A program made the translations under genes and the position numbers. From assembly GCA_963765705.1 (NCBI GenBank), contig CAVXXJ010000011.1, forward strand, positions 620,001-684,000: a stretch of 64,000 bases of DNA. Direction: 5' to 3'. Below the pieces are notes generated by a model. It did no database searches. It had not been told where the DNA came from and was given only the letters and a program-made list of their open reading frames with translations. Below are positions 1 to 8,056 of the stretch, piece by piece (positions within the stretch are counted from its first letter, which is position 1; every line of letters begins with the position of its first letter). Source of the stretch: Gaiellasilicea sp963765705 (GTDB taxonomy: Bacteria; Actinomycetota; Thermoleophilia; Gaiellales; Gaiellaceae).

Positions 1-414
1 CGCGCCGATCGACTCCCGCGTCGGAGCGGGCTCGCCGCAGGCGCGGATGATCGCCAGCTCGATCGAGCGCGCGCGCCTTGCCTCGATCAGCTGACCGCAC
101 ACGGCGCGGAGGAGCGCGCGGGCCACCGTCGGTGTCCGCAGCGGCCGCAGTCCGTGCAGATGCCGAATCGAGGGACCGAGCAGCGGGTCCTGGCGGAAGC
201 GACGGGTGAACTCGGTCGTGTCGGCGTCGAGCGCCAGGCAGAAGCGCAGGAGCTCGAGCCGCTCCTCGTCCGGGGCACGCAGCAGCACGTGCCCGTCGGT
301 GCGCTGCCATGCCTGGCCACGCCCGCCGCCCGGCAGCGGCGTCTCGTACGGCCGGCCGTAGGTCATCAGGTGGAGGCGATAGGGCCCGCTCGGTCTGACG
401 ACGTCCTCGATCAC
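1..414 (-). CDS. AlkA-type DNA-3-methyladenine glycosylase, N-terminal part (cut by window edge)
   Basis: The minus strand is open from a GTG at 414 to the window edge, giving about 138 residues of the N-terminal half of an HhH-GPD base-excision glycosylase of the AlkA type. The recognisable part is the segment HLHGLRPLRTPTVARALLRA followed by VCGQLIEARRARSIE, which corresponds to the AlkA stretch leading into the helix-hairpin-helix glycosylase fold. An AAGGTG motif lies about 7 nt before the GTG. The catalytic Asp and the HhH lie beyond the window. It is divergent from the methyltransferase at 442. A second alkylation-repair glycosylase, tag, is at 55080. Confidence 0.62.
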   Translation of the reverse strand, partial: MIEDVVRPSGPYRLHLMTYGRPYETPLPGGGRGQAWQRTDGHVLLRAPDEERLELLRFCLALDADTTEFTRRFRQDPLLGPSIRHLHGLRPLRTPTVARALLRAVCGQLIEARRARSIELAIIRACGEPAPTRESIGA

Positions 415-441
415 CGCTTCGCACCTTACTGTTCCCCTCAG

Positions 442-1053
442 ATGCGCCTCACCGACGCCATCTCGCTGCGCTCGCGGCGGCGGAAGTTCGCGCTCTTCAT
501 GGAGACGATGGCGCCGACCTCGGAGACGAGCGTGCTCGACATCGGCGTCGACGACTTCGCCTTCGGCGAGCAGCAGGGTTGCGGGACGCTCAACTTCTTC
601 GAGGAGCTGTACCCGTGGCCGGAGCTGGTCACAGCGGTCGGCCAGCACGAAGGAACGCGGTTCCGGGAGCGGTATCCACGTGTCCGCTATGTCCAGGCCG
701 ACGCGCTCGAGCTGCCGTTCGCCGACGCTGAGTTCGACGTCGTCTTCTCGAACGCGGTGATCGAGCACGTCGGCCGCCGCGAGCAGCAGCGCAGGTTCGT
801 CGAGGAGTCGCTCCGCGTCGCTCGCCGGGCGTTCATCACGACCCCGAACCGCTGGTTTCCGGTCGAGGTGCACACGCTCCTGCCGCTCGTCCACTGGCTT
901 CCCGACTCGCTCTCGCACCGCGCCTACGACGTCGCGCGCAAGCCGTGGGCGAAGAACAACTGCCTGCTCGGCCCGGGCGCGCTGCGCGACCTCTTCCCGC
1001 CCGAGGCTCGGATCGTCAACCTCGGCCTCACGTTGGTAGCCGTCGTTGATTGA
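442..1053 (+). CDS. class I SAM-dependent methyltransferase
   Basis: This encodes 203 aa with a class I methyltransferase core: a SAM-binding strand (SVLDIGVDDFAFG, an unusual version of motif I with Asp where Gly-rich residues are usual), an acidic adenine-contact motif (QADALELPFAD) and the post-motif FDVVFSNAVIEHVG typical of the Methyltransf_11 family. The frame is open further upstream to 154, but that part lies over the antisense alkA gene and looks non-coding, so I start at ATG 442; TACTGT at 427 could be its -10. The end overlaps the ligase-like gene by 8 bp, suggesting joint translation. The likely substrate is a surface-glycan or lipid intermediate, by context only. Confidence 0.75.
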   Translation: MRLTDAISLRSRRRKFALFMETMAPTSETSVLDIGVDDFAFGEQQGCGTLNFFEELYPWPELVTAVGQHEGTRFRERYPRVRYVQADALELPFADAEFDVVFSNAVIEHVGRREQQRRFVEESLRVARRAFITTPNRWFPVEVHTLLPLVHWLPDSLSHRAYDVARKPWAKNNCLLGPGALRDLFPPEARIVNLGLTLVAVVD

Positions 1054-2350
1054 CCGAATTCCCAAGTGGGCGCTCTATGCCTTCGTCGTCGCGCTGCCGT
1101 TCCACAACATCGCGATGGCCGAGCTCTGGGATCTCGGCATCCGCGACCTCGCGCTCGACGCAGTCTCGGCCTGGAAGGAGGTTCTGCTCGCAGTCGCGCT
1201 CGGCGCGATCGTCTGGCGCCGCCGCGGGATTCCCTTCAAGTCGACGTCGACCGACTGGCTCGCGCTCGCGTATGCGGCGTTCGTCCTCGTCTACGCCGTC
1301 ATCCCGCAGGACTGGCTCGGCGGCGACGCGACCGCGCGTGGCGTCCTCTACGGTCTCCGCCACGACCTGACGCCCGTCGCCGCGTATTTCCTCGGCCGCG
1401 GGATCACGCTCAGCCACGCCGACCGGAGCCGGCTCGGTTGGGCGATCCTCGGCGTGGCTGGAGTCGTGGCCGCCTGGGGGCTCGTCGACATCTACGCCGT
1501 CTCGCTGCAGACCTGGCGAGACTCCGGCGTGCCCGGCTGGTTCGGGGAGCAGCTCGGGCTGAACTACAGCAAGGGCCTCTCGGGCCTGCCGGAGAACTGG
1601 GTCTACAACCTCGGCGACGAGCGGCCGCTGCGCCGGCTCGTCTCGACCTTCCTCAGCCCGCTCGCGACCGCGTACCTGCTGCTGGTCGCGATCCTGCTCG
1701 CCGCCACCTGGCAGCGCTCGCGCTGGCTGTCGGCGCTGACGGGCCTGCTCGCGGTCGGGCTCCTCTTCACGTATTCGCGCACGTCGATCGCCGCGCTCGC
1801 GGTCGGGCTCGTAGCGCTCGCCTACGCGCTGCGCAGCTGGTGGCCGGTCGCCGCCGCCTTCGTCTTTCTCGCGGCAGCGTTCTTCTTCATCCGCGCCTAC
1901 CCGGACATCGCGCCGGAGACGCGCTACACGCCGGCCGAGGTGGAGATCCAGCGGGCGGGAGGCCAGGAGGAGTCGACGAGCGGCAATCCGCTCGACCCCG
2001 GCGAGGCGTCGTTCGACAGCCACCTCGACAGCCTCCGGGACGGGATCGAGACCGTCGTCACCCATCCGCAGGGGCACGGGCTGGGCAACGCCGGTGTCAC
2101 CGCGAAGCGCACCGACACGGACATCAAGGCCGGCGAGTCGACCTACACGGAGCTGGGTGCGGAGCTGGGAATCCTCGGGATGCTGGCGTTCGTCGCCTGG
2201 AGCATCGCGCTCCTCCTCGTCGTGCTCCGGCGGGCCCCGTGGCTGGGCGCGTCCTTCGCCGCAGTCCTCGCTCTGGCGATCCAGACCGACGTGATCGGCG
2301 TGCACTGGCTGGCATTCGTTCTCTGGGCGCTGGCCGGAGAGCGCGCCTGA
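1046..2350 (+). CDS. O-antigen ligase-like polytopic membrane protein
   Basis: The 434-aa protein has many hydrophobic segments (for example residues 10-22, 42-55, 67-84, 130-150, 210-275 and 375-430). Between the last membrane groups is a large polar loop (about residues 285-370) containing HPQGHGLGNAG, the layout of the Wzy_C/WaaL O-antigen ligase superfamily. Such proteins transfer or polymerise polyprenyl-linked glycans at the outer face of the membrane. The start is a TTG overlapping the stop of the preceding methyltransferase, so the two probably form a surface-polysaccharide pair. Exact substrate is unknown; a tetratricopeptide-free O-antigen polymerase is the alternative. Confidence 0.72.
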   Translation: MIDRIPKWALYAFVVALPFHNIAMAELWDLGIRDLALDAVSAWKEVLLAVALGAIVWRRRGIPFKSTSTDWLALAYAAFVLVYAVIPQDWLGGDATARGVLYGLRHDLTPVAAYFLGRGITLSHADRSRLGWAILGVAGVVAAWGLVDIYAVSLQTWRDSGVPGWFGEQLGLNYSKGLSGLPENWVYNLGDERPLRRLVSTFLSPLATAYLLLVAILLAATWQRSRWLSALTGLLAVGLLFTYSRTSIAALAVGLVALAYALRSWWPVAAAFVFLAAAFFFIRAYPDIAPETRYTPAEVEIQRAGGQEESTSGNPLDPGEASFDSHLDSLRDGIETVVTHPQGHGLGNAGVTAKRTDTDIKAGESTYTELGAELGILGMLAFVAWSIALLLVVLRRAPWLGASFAAVLALAIQTDVIGVHWLAFVLWALAGERA

Positions 2351-2395
2351 GCAAGAATCCTTCAGCACGAGCCGCTTTGAGCCGATATACCCCAG

Positions 2396-3736
2396 GTGGA
2401 AGCGGCCCACGATAATCGGCGTCAACTAGGCCAGCTCATGGTCGACGAGGGTTTCCTGACCCTCGACCAGCTGTCGGTCGCGCTCGCCGAGCAGGATCGC
2501 ACCGGGAGCCCGCTCGGGAAGCTGCTCGTGGACCTCGGCTTCGTCTCCGAGGGCGCGGTCGCCAACGCGCTCGCCGAGCAGCACGGCGGCCTCCTGAAGA
2601 CCGAGTTCGGCGTCAGCGCCGGCCTCAAGCCCGTTCCCGCCGAGACACCCTTCGTCGCGACCACTACCGCCGCGGAGCCGCCCGACCGCGCAACACGGAT
2701 CCTCCAGCTCGAGACCGCGTTGAACACCGTCGTCAGGGAGCGGGATGCTTTTGCCGAACGGATCAACGACCTCCAGGCCAAGCTCAAGGCGGCACCGCAG
2801 CCGAACGGAGCCGACACCGCGCGCGTGAATGCGGCGGCGGCGGCCCGGATCGCCGAGCTCGAAGCCGAGGTGCAGGCTCGGTCGAGCGAGTCGAAGAAGC
2901 ACGAGGCCGAGGTCGCTCGCGTCACCGCCGCGGCGGTCGCGCACATCAACGGGCTGGAAGCCAAGCTGCTCGCCGCTCAGTCGAACGGGACGGAGCAACC
3001 AGGGCGGATCGCCGAGCTCGAAGCCGAGCTCACGCGGGTGACCCAGGCCGCTTCGGCTCGGATCAATGAGCTCGCGGCCGAACTGCAGGTCCTCGCGAGC
3101 AAGCCGGCGGAGCCGGACGGCGACGCGCTCGCGCGTGCTACCGCAGCAGAGTCTCGGATCGCCGAGCTCGAAGCCGAGGTCGCGCGCGCAGCCACGGCTG
3201 CCGCGGGGCGAATCGCCGAGCTCGAGGCCGCGCTCCAGGCGCGTCCGAGTGCGCCGGTGCCCGACGAAGCTGAGCTCGCGCGTGCCGCCGCCGCGGAGGT
3301 TCGGATCGCCGAGCTCGAGGCCGCGCTCCAGGCGCGCGGTGAGGTCGCCCAACCGACCGAGGCCGCGACGGCCCGGATCGCCGAGCTCGAGGCCGAGCTG
3401 GAGAAGGCGCACACTGCCCGCAACGAGCTCGCGAACGCTGTCGCAGCCGGGGGAGCCCGAATCTCCGAGCTGGAGCGCGACGTGGGAGAGCTGCGCAGGC
3501 AGAGGATGCAGCACGGGGACGTCGCGCCGGCCCCCCAAGCTCCGGCTCCCGTCGGTGACGCCCACCTACGCCTGATGCCGTCCGCGACCGGCTACAACGT
3601 TGTCGAATGGGCCGGACCGGCGCCGGAGTCAGGAACGGTGCTCGACGTCGACGGCGTCCGCTTCGTCGTCCTCCGGGTCGCCGCCTCGCCCTTCCCCGGC
3701 AGCACCCTCCGTTGCGCCTACCTCGACCGCATCTGA
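2396..3736 (+). CDS. MshEN-like N-terminal domain with long repetitive coiled coil
   Basis: The 446-aa protein has three parts. Residues 9-57 contain two tandem half-motifs, QLGQLMVDEGFLTLDQLSVA and PLGKLLVDLGFVSEGAVANA, each ending in LAEQ. This is the pattern of the GspE/MshE N-terminal (MshEN) domain, which binds cyclic di-GMP in other proteins. Residues 100-385 are a low-complexity coiled coil built on repeated RIAELEAEL/V units. The last 50 residues form a compact conserved-looking tail (YNVVEWAGPAPESG, VDGVRFVVLRV). No ATPase domain is present. I use GTG 2396 because the first half-motif would be cut by ATG 2439. The 3' end overlaps the convergent gene by 108 bp. Confidence 0.7.
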   Translation: MEAAHDNRRQLGQLMVDEGFLTLDQLSVALAEQDRTGSPLGKLLVDLGFVSEGAVANALAEQHGGLLKTEFGVSAGLKPVPAETPFVATTTAAEPPDRATRILQLETALNTVVRERDAFAERINDLQAKLKAAPQPNGADTARVNAAAAARIAELEAEVQARSSESKKHEAEVARVTAAAVAHINGLEAKLLAAQSNGTEQPGRIAELEAELTRVTQAASARINELAAELQVLASKPAEPDGDALARATAAESRIAELEAEVARAATAAAGRIAELEAALQARPSAPVPDEAELARAAAAEVRIAELEAALQARGEVAQPTEAATARIAELEAELEKAHTARNELANAVAAGGARISELERDVGELRRQRMQHGDVAPAPQAPAPVGDAHLRLMPSATGYNVVEWAGPAPESGTVLDVDGVRFVVLRVAASPFPGSTLRCAYLDRI

Positions 3737-4375
3737 TTCCTCAGGCCTGATCACCTCGGTCGCGACCACCGCGGCCCGTTGCTTGCGGAAGCGCCTGCGG
3801 GCGCCGGCGATCGTCCGCTTCAGCTCGCGCTCGTTGGCCTCGATCTGCTCGTCGAGCTCCTTCGCCGCCGCCTTCAGCTCGTCCGCCCGGCCGTCCTCCT
3901 CGAACACCGACCGACCCAGCTCGCGAATCTTCGCCTCCCGCTCGCGGCGGAGCCGAAACTGCTCCCTGCGGAGCCGCACCGAGTCGCGGCCGGCCCGCGA
4001 CCACGTCGAGATCGACGAGACGGCGACGTCGGCCTCGTCGCGCACGCGGTCGGCGGTGCTGATGCCCGCGCGGGCAATCGGCGTGTCGGGCCAGCGGCGC
4101 GCACCCGCCAGGAACGTGGGGATCAGGCAGATCGCGACGAGGATCGCGAGCACGCCCGGCCCGACCGAGCCCAGGACGAGCAGGACGATGCCGAGGACGA
4201 GCAGCCCCGCGCCGAGCGTGAAGACGAAGACCGGCGGACCGAGGCCGAAGTAGTGCGGCTCGGCGTGCTGCACGTCGACCGGCTCGGGGTCCGGCGCATC
4301 GGTGCGCCGGCCGCACGAGGGACAGAAGACGGCGCTCGGCGGGAGGTCGCCGCCGCAATGCGCACATGCGTCCAC
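3629..4375 (-). CDS. zinc-ribbon membrane protein with cytoplasmic coiled coil
   Basis: The 248-aa protein starts with a zinc ribbon (CAHCGG at residues 4-9 and CPSCGRR near 18), followed by two hydrophobic segments (about 47-68 and 73-90). Then comes a charged, helical, probably coiled-coil region (about 125-205, SVRLRREQFRLRRERE and KAAAKELDEQIEANERE). The tail is acidic. This is the general build of small zinc_ribbon_2 proteins found widely in actinobacteria; the function is unknown. The start is GTG 4375. The last 36 codons lie antisense to the 3' end of the upstream coiled-coil gene, so either the tail or the overlap is unusual. Confidence 0.66.
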   Translation of the reverse strand: MDACAHCGGDLPPSAVFCPSCGRRTDAPDPEPVDVQHAEPHYFGLGPPVFVFTLGAGLLVLGIVLLVLGSVGPGVLAILVAICLIPTFLAGARRWPDTPIARAGISTADRVRDEADVAVSSISTWSRAGRDSVRLRREQFRLRREREAKIRELGRSVFEEDGRADELKAAAKELDEQIEANERELKRTIAGARRRFRKQRAAVVATEVIRPEESDAVEVGATEGAAGEGRGGDPEDDEADAVDVEHRS

Positions 4376-4418
4376 CCCGGCGTTGTCTCCGCACCGCGCC
4401 GGTGCCTAAACCGAAGAG

Positions 4419-4757
4419 CTACTTCTCGTCGTCCTGCTCGTCCTCCGAGCCGTTGTCCTCGTCCGCCTGCGTGCCGACGGGCTCGAACGCCGCGTTCAGG
4501 TGGACTTCGACCGTCGATCCGTCCGCGCGTCGAACCTCGACCTCGTAGACGCCCGCCCGGTCGCCGTCCTGGCCCTCGACCTCGAGCACCTCGCCGCCGC
4601 CCGCAGCCTTCAGCGCCGCGGCCTTCGCCTGCTCGGCGGCCGGCCCTTTCACCTGCTCGCCGCCACCGACGCCGACCGCCTTCGCGATCCCGGCTCCGGC
4701 TGCGGCCAGCACTGCCACCGCCGCCACGATCACAGCTATCCGTCGATTGAGCTTCAC
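4419..4757 (-). CDS. exported PepSY-domain protein
   Basis: The protein is about 112 aa from GTG 4757, which has the strong ribosome site GAAAGGA seven nt upstream; the longer reading frame to 4832 has no such site. Residues 1-25 are a signal anchor (KLNRRIAVIVAAVAVLAAAG). The mature part EQAKAAALKAAGGGEVLEVE and YEVEVRRADGSTVEVHLN is a PepSY domain, a fold often found as a protease inhibitor or sensor domain outside the membrane. The tail is highly acidic. It is divergent from an OmpR/kinase pair, and PepSY genes commonly neighbour and are controlled by such pairs. Confidence 0.8.
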   Translation of the reverse strand: MKLNRRIAVIVAAVAVLAAAGAGIAKAVGVGGGEQVKGPAAEQAKAAALKAAGGGEVLEVEGQDGDRAGVYEVEVRRADGSTVEVHLNAAFEPVGTQADEDNGSEDEQDDEK

Positions 4758-4813
4758 GTGTTGTCCTTTCGTCGCTTGCCGGTGTGTTCTAGACGGCGGA
4801 GATGAAGCGACCA

Positions 4814-4842
4814 TGAGAGGTCGAGCTCTCACCTGGCTCTCA
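4814..4842. promoter_or_regulatory. candidate response-regulator operator between PepSY gene and its two-component system
   Basis: TGAGAG (4814) and CTCTCA (4826) form an inverted repeat with a 6-nt centre, and a second GCTCTCA (4836) repeats the first GCTCTCA (4825) with exactly 11-nt periodicity. Direct repeats of 10-11 nt are the usual OmpR-family binding architecture. The site lies between the divergent genes starting at 4757 and 4868, so it could serve both. GACAAT at 4853 could be the -10 element of the regulator gene. Confidence 0.5.
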
Positions 4843-4867
4843 TCTTTCCGGCGACAATGGCAGCGCG

Positions 4868-5548
4868 ATGCGGATCCTCGTCGTCGAAGACGAGCTGAAG
4901 ATGGCGAGCCTGCTCCAGCGCGGGCTCGTCGAGGAGGCCCACGCCGCGGACGTTGCCCGAACGGGCAACGATGCTCTCTGGATGGCGCGTGCGGTCGAGT
5001 ACGACGCGATCGTGCTCGACGTGATGCTGCCCGGGGGGGACGGCTTCGAGGTCTGCAAGCAGCTTCGCGAGGCCGGCGTCTGGTCGCCGGTGCTGATGCT
5101 GACGGCCCGCACCGCGGTCGAGGACCGGGTTGCCGGGCTCGACGCCGGCGCCGACGATTACCTGCCGAAGCCGTTCGCGTTCGCCGAACTGCTCGCGCGC
5201 CTCCGCGCGCTCGCCCGCCGCGGCGCCGACGAGCGCCCCGCGGTCGTCGAGGTCGGCGATCTCCGGCTCGACCCGGCGACGCGCCAGGTCTGGCGCGGCG
5301 AAGCCGAGATCCAGCTCTCCGCGAAGGAGTTCGCGCTGCTGGAGACGTTCATGCGCCGCCCGGGGCAGGTGCTGTCGCGCTACCAGCTGCTCGAGCACGC
5401 GTGGGACTACGCGTACGAGAACCGCTCGAACGTCGTCGACGTCTACGTGCGCTACCTCCGGGACAAGGTCGACCGGCCCTTCGGCCGCCGGTCGCTCGAG
5501 ACGGTGCGCGGCGCGGGCTACCGGCTCCGCAAGGACGGCGGCTCGTGA
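4868..5548 (+). CDS. OmpR-family response regulator
   Basis: The 226-aa protein has an N-terminal receiver domain with acidic pocket (VVEDE), phosphoacceptor Asp51 (IVLDVMLPGGDG), Thr79 and Lys101 (PKPF). A C-terminal winged helix follows (LSAKEFALLETFMRRPGQVL and NVVDVYVRYLRDKVDRPFG, ending RGAGYRL). It is a transcription factor activated by the kinase encoded immediately downstream, with which it overlaps by 4 bp (GTGA). The likely target is the divergent PepSY gene and its own promoter, because repeats spaced 11 nt lie in the shared intergenic region. Confidence 0.93.
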   Translation: MRILVVEDELKMASLLQRGLVEEAHAADVARTGNDALWMARAVEYDAIVLDVMLPGGDGFEVCKQLREAGVWSPVLMLTARTAVEDRVAGLDAGADDYLPKPFAFAELLARLRALARRGADERPAVVEVGDLRLDPATRQVWRGEAEIQLSAKEFALLETFMRRPGQVLSRYQLLEHAWDYAYENRSNVVDVYVRYLRDKVDRPFGRRSLETVRGAGYRLRKDGGS

Positions 5549-6615
5549 GCCGGCTGCCGATCCGGCTGCGTCTCTCCCTCGTCTTCGCGCTGACGATGGC
5601 GGTCGTGCTCACGGCGGTCGGAACTGTGGTCTACGTCAGCGTCCGGGAGGTGCTCGACGAGCAGATCGCCGAGCACACGACGAACCGGGCCGATGCGCAG
5701 GGTGACCGCGACGAGGTGCTGGCAACGCTGCTGGCGCTGATGCTGGTCGTCGGGCCGCTGGCGCTCGTCGTGGCCACCTACGCCGGGTACCGGCTCGCGG
5801 GCGCGACCTTGCGCCCGGTCGAGTCGATGCGGCGCGAGGCGGCCGAGATCTCGTCCGCGACGTCCGGCAAGCGCTTGCCCCTCCCGGCGACGACGGATGA
5901 GATCCACAGGCTCGGCCAGACGCTCAACGAGATGCTCGAGCGACTCGATGCCGGCCTGCAGCGCGAGCGGCGCTTCGTCGGGGACGCGAGCCACGAGCTG
6001 CGCACGCCGCTCGCGCTGCTGCGGACCGAGCTCGAGCTCGCGCTGCGCCGCCCGCGGACACCCGAGGAGCTGGAGCAGGCGATCCGCTCGGCGACCGAGG
6101 AGGTGGAGCGGCTGATCAGGCTCGCCGAGGATCTGCTCGTGCTCGACCGCTCGGGCGAGGCGGCGCTCCTGCCCGCGGAGCTCGATGCCCGCGCGCTGCT
6201 CGACGCCGTCGCCCGAAGGTTCGCGACGCGTGCCGCCGAGGCGGGGCGTGCGGTCGAGGTTCACGGCAGCGGCACGTTCCACGGCGATCGCGACCGGCTC
6301 GAGCAGGCGATCGGCAGCCTCGTCGACAACGCGCTCACGCACGGCGCCGGCGTCGTCAGGCTGGAGGCGGCGCGCGAGGGTGACTCGCTGATGCTCCGCG
6401 TCGCCGATGAGGGAGACGGCTTCCCGCCCGATTTTCTTCCGCGCGCTTTCGAGCGCTTCAGCCGCGCGGACGCGGCGCGGACCGACGGCGGCGCCGGCCT
6501 CGGCCTCGCGATCGTCGACGCCGTCGCTCGTGCTCATGGCGGCGAGGCATCGGCGGCGGGTGCGACCGTGACGCTCGTCCTGCCGGCTCATCCGCCTCTC
6601 ATCGGCGGCGACTAG
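5545..6615 (+). CDS. membrane sensor histidine kinase
   Basis: The 356-aa kinase starts at GTG 5545; the frame is open far upstream but that portion is antisense-like sequence inside the regulator gene. Two membrane helices (about 11-32 and 60-81) enclose a very short external loop of under 30 residues. A HAMP linker (82-135), a HisKA box with His150 (DASHELRTPLALLR), an N box (GSLVDNALTHG) and G boxes (ADEGDGFP, GGAGLGLAIV) follow. The tiny external loop suggests it senses within the membrane or through a partner, possibly the neighbouring PepSY protein. It is the cognate kinase of the regulator at 4868. Confidence 0.92.
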   Translation: MSRLPIRLRLSLVFALTMAVVLTAVGTVVYVSVREVLDEQIAEHTTNRADAQGDRDEVLATLLALMLVVGPLALVVATYAGYRLAGATLRPVESMRREAAEISSATSGKRLPLPATTDEIHRLGQTLNEMLERLDAGLQRERRFVGDASHELRTPLALLRTELELALRRPRTPEELEQAIRSATEEVERLIRLAEDLLVLDRSGEAALLPAELDARALLDAVARRFATRAAEAGRAVEVHGSGTFHGDRDRLEQAIGSLVDNALTHGAGVVRLEAAREGDSLMLRVADEGDGFPPDFLPRAFERFSRADAARTDGGAGLGLAIVDAVARAHGGEASAAGATVTLVLPAHPPLIGGD

Positions 6616-6618
6616 CGT
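6613..6618 (+). promoter_or_regulatory. candidate leaderless -10 hexamer (TAGCGT) for the lipoprotein gene
   Basis: TAGCGT ends 7 nt before the ATG at 6626 and overlaps the stop codon of the kinase gene. No Shine-Dalgarno sequence fits in between. Confidence 0.4.
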
Positions 6619-6625
6619 CGGATGC

Positions 6626-7324
6626 ATGAAAGCCGTCCTGCTCCTGGCGTGCGTGGCGCTCACCGCCGGGTGCGGCGCGGACGAGCGGCAGGCGCTTCCG
6701 CAGGGCAGCGATCCCGTCCAGATCGACCCGGCCGACTTCAGCAGCGAGATCGACAATCCCTACTGGCCGATGAAGCCGGGCAGCAAGTGGGTGTATCGCG
6801 AAGGAGAGCAGCGCGTCGAGGTCACCGTCACCAGCCGGACGAGGTTGGTAATGGGTGTCGAGACACGCGTCGTCCACGATCTCGTGACCGAGAACGGCGT
6901 GCCGGTCGAGGACACGTTCGACTGGTACGCGCAGGACGCGGACGGGAACATCTGGTACTTCGGCGAGGACACGACCGAGTTCGAGGACGGGAAGCCGGTC
7001 GGCCACGAGGGCGCCTGGGAGGCGGGAGTCGACGGCGCGCTGCCCGGCATCCTGTTGCCAGCCGATCCCGAGGCCGGGCTGACGTATCGGCAGGAGTACT
7101 ACGCCGGCGAGGCCGAGGACCGGGCGAAGGTCCTGAGCGTCGACGAGCGGGTCGAGGTTCCTGCGGGCACGTTCGAGGGAGCTCTGCAGACGGAGGACAC
7201 GACGCCCCTCGATCCGGCGTTGGTCGAGCACAAGTTCTACGCCCGCGACGTGGGGCCCGTCCTCGCGCTGAAGGTGAAGGGGGAGACCGGACGCGAGGAG
7301 CTGATCAGCTTCACGCGACCCTGA
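6626..7324 (+). CDS. secreted lipoprotein of unknown function
   Basis: The 232-aa protein has a type II signal peptide with lipobox LTAGC and lipidated Cys16. The mature domain begins PADFSSEIDNPYWPMKPGSKWVY, has several beta strands, and contains WYAQDADGNIWYFGEDT and HKFYARDVGPVLALK. It belongs to a family of surface lipoproteins common in actinobacteria and other phyla, thought to be all-beta, without an assigned role. It starts 10 bp after the kinase gene but probably has its own promoter. No catalytic motif is evident. Confidence 0.7.
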   Translation: MKAVLLLACVALTAGCGADERQALPQGSDPVQIDPADFSSEIDNPYWPMKPGSKWVYREGEQRVEVTVTSRTRLVMGVETRVVHDLVTENGVPVEDTFDWYAQDADGNIWYFGEDTTEFEDGKPVGHEGAWEAGVDGALPGILLPADPEAGLTYRQEYYAGEAEDRAKVLSVDERVEVPAGTFEGALQTEDTTPLDPALVEHKFYARDVGPVLALKVKGETGREELISFTRP

Positions 7325-7329
7325 CGCGG

Positions 7330-7335
7330 TACGGT
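7330..7335 (+). promoter_or_regulatory. candidate leaderless -10 hexamer (TACGGT) for the VOC gene
   Basis: TACGGT is separated from the ATG at 7342 by 6 nt (CTCCGC) with no ribosome site. Confidence 0.38.
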
Positions 7336-7341
7336 CTCCGC

Positions 7342-7833
7342 ATGGCGAAGCCGATCGATCCGGGCACCCAGATCGGTCACGTGCACCTGAAGGTGGCCGA
7401 CATCGAGCGCGCGCTCGAGTTCTACGTCGGCGTGCTCGGCTTCGAGCTGCAGCAGCGGATGGGTGACGAAGCGGCGTTCGTCTCCGCCGGCGACTATCAC
7501 CACCACATCGGCCTGAACACGTGGCAGAGCCGCGGCGGCACGCCGCCTCCGCCCGGCCACACGGGGCTCTTCCACTTCGCGATCCTCTATCCCGACCGGC
7601 CCGCGCTCGCCGACGCGCTGCGCCGGCTCGTCGAAGCGGCTCATCCCGTCACCGGCGCCTCCGACCACGGCGTCAGCGAGGCGATCTACCTGAACGACCC
7701 GGACGGCAACGGGATCGAGCTCTACCGCGACAGGCCGGAGAGCGAGTGGCCTCGCGCCGCCGACGGCAGCGTGGCGATGGTCAGCGAGCCGCTCGACCTG
7801 AATGCGCTCCTCGCCGAGGCTTCCGATGCCTAG
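7342..7833 (+). CDS. VOC-superfamily (glyoxalase/extradiol dioxygenase-like) metalloprotein
   Basis: The 163-aa protein has two beta-alpha-beta-beta-beta modules. IGHVHLKVADIERALEFYVG opens the first and carries the first metal His. DYHHHIGLNTW and HFAILYPDR follow in the middle. GVSEAIYLNDPDGNGIELYRDR carries the terminal metal Glu. This resembles CatE-like catechol-2,3-dioxygenase proteins, but VOC members act as dioxygenases, isomerases or resistance proteins, so the substrate cannot be named. I start at ATG 7342 because upstream sequence in frame is the end of the lipoprotein gene. The stop overlaps the next small gene by 8 bp. Confidence 0.85.
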   Translation: MAKPIDPGTQIGHVHLKVADIERALEFYVGVLGFELQQRMGDEAAFVSAGDYHHHIGLNTWQSRGGTPPPPGHTGLFHFAILYPDRPALADALRRLVEAAHPVTGASDHGVSEAIYLNDPDGNGIELYRDRPESEWPRAADGSVAMVSEPLDLNALLAEASDA

Positions 7834-8056
7834 GGGCTACATGGAAGGGCCTGCCGCCGACGAGGCCGAGCGCCGGCTGGACGAGCTCGAGCGCGCCGTC
7901 GAGAAGCCGCCCGAGGAGCGGCTGGCCGTCTTCGGCTCGACGGCCGCCGATCCCGAGAGGCACTTCATCGGTTGGCGGGACGATGTCGATCCGGACGAGC
8001 TGTTCGCGTCGGGCGAGGCCTGGGGCCTGACGGTTGCTCGTCGCCCGGTCGAATAG
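7826..8056 (+). CDS. small conserved-looking acidic protein, unknown function
   Basis: The 76-aa reading frame begins at ATG 7826, overlapping the VOC stop codon, which suggests translational coupling. The sequence is helical and charged near the N-terminus (DEAERRLDELERAVEKPPEE), followed by a polar segment with PERHFIGWRDDVDPDELFAS and GEAWGLTVARRP. Codon use matches the neighbours. I do not recognise a family. The coupling suggests it accompanies the VOC protein. Confidence 0.5.
   Translation: MPRGYMEGPAADEAERRLDELERAVEKPPEERLAVFGSTAADPERHFIGWRDDVDPDELFASGEAWGLTVARRPVE

Noticed and set aside
1028..2425. 465-aa open frame on the minus strand
   Set aside because: It lies antisense to the membrane protein gene and encodes a low-complexity Arg/Glu/Pro-rich product typical of GC-rich shadow frames.
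2426..3565. Long minus-strand frame opposite the coiled-coil gene
   Set aside because: Its repetitive LELGDP sequence is just the reverse reading of the repeats; no domain and no ribosome site.
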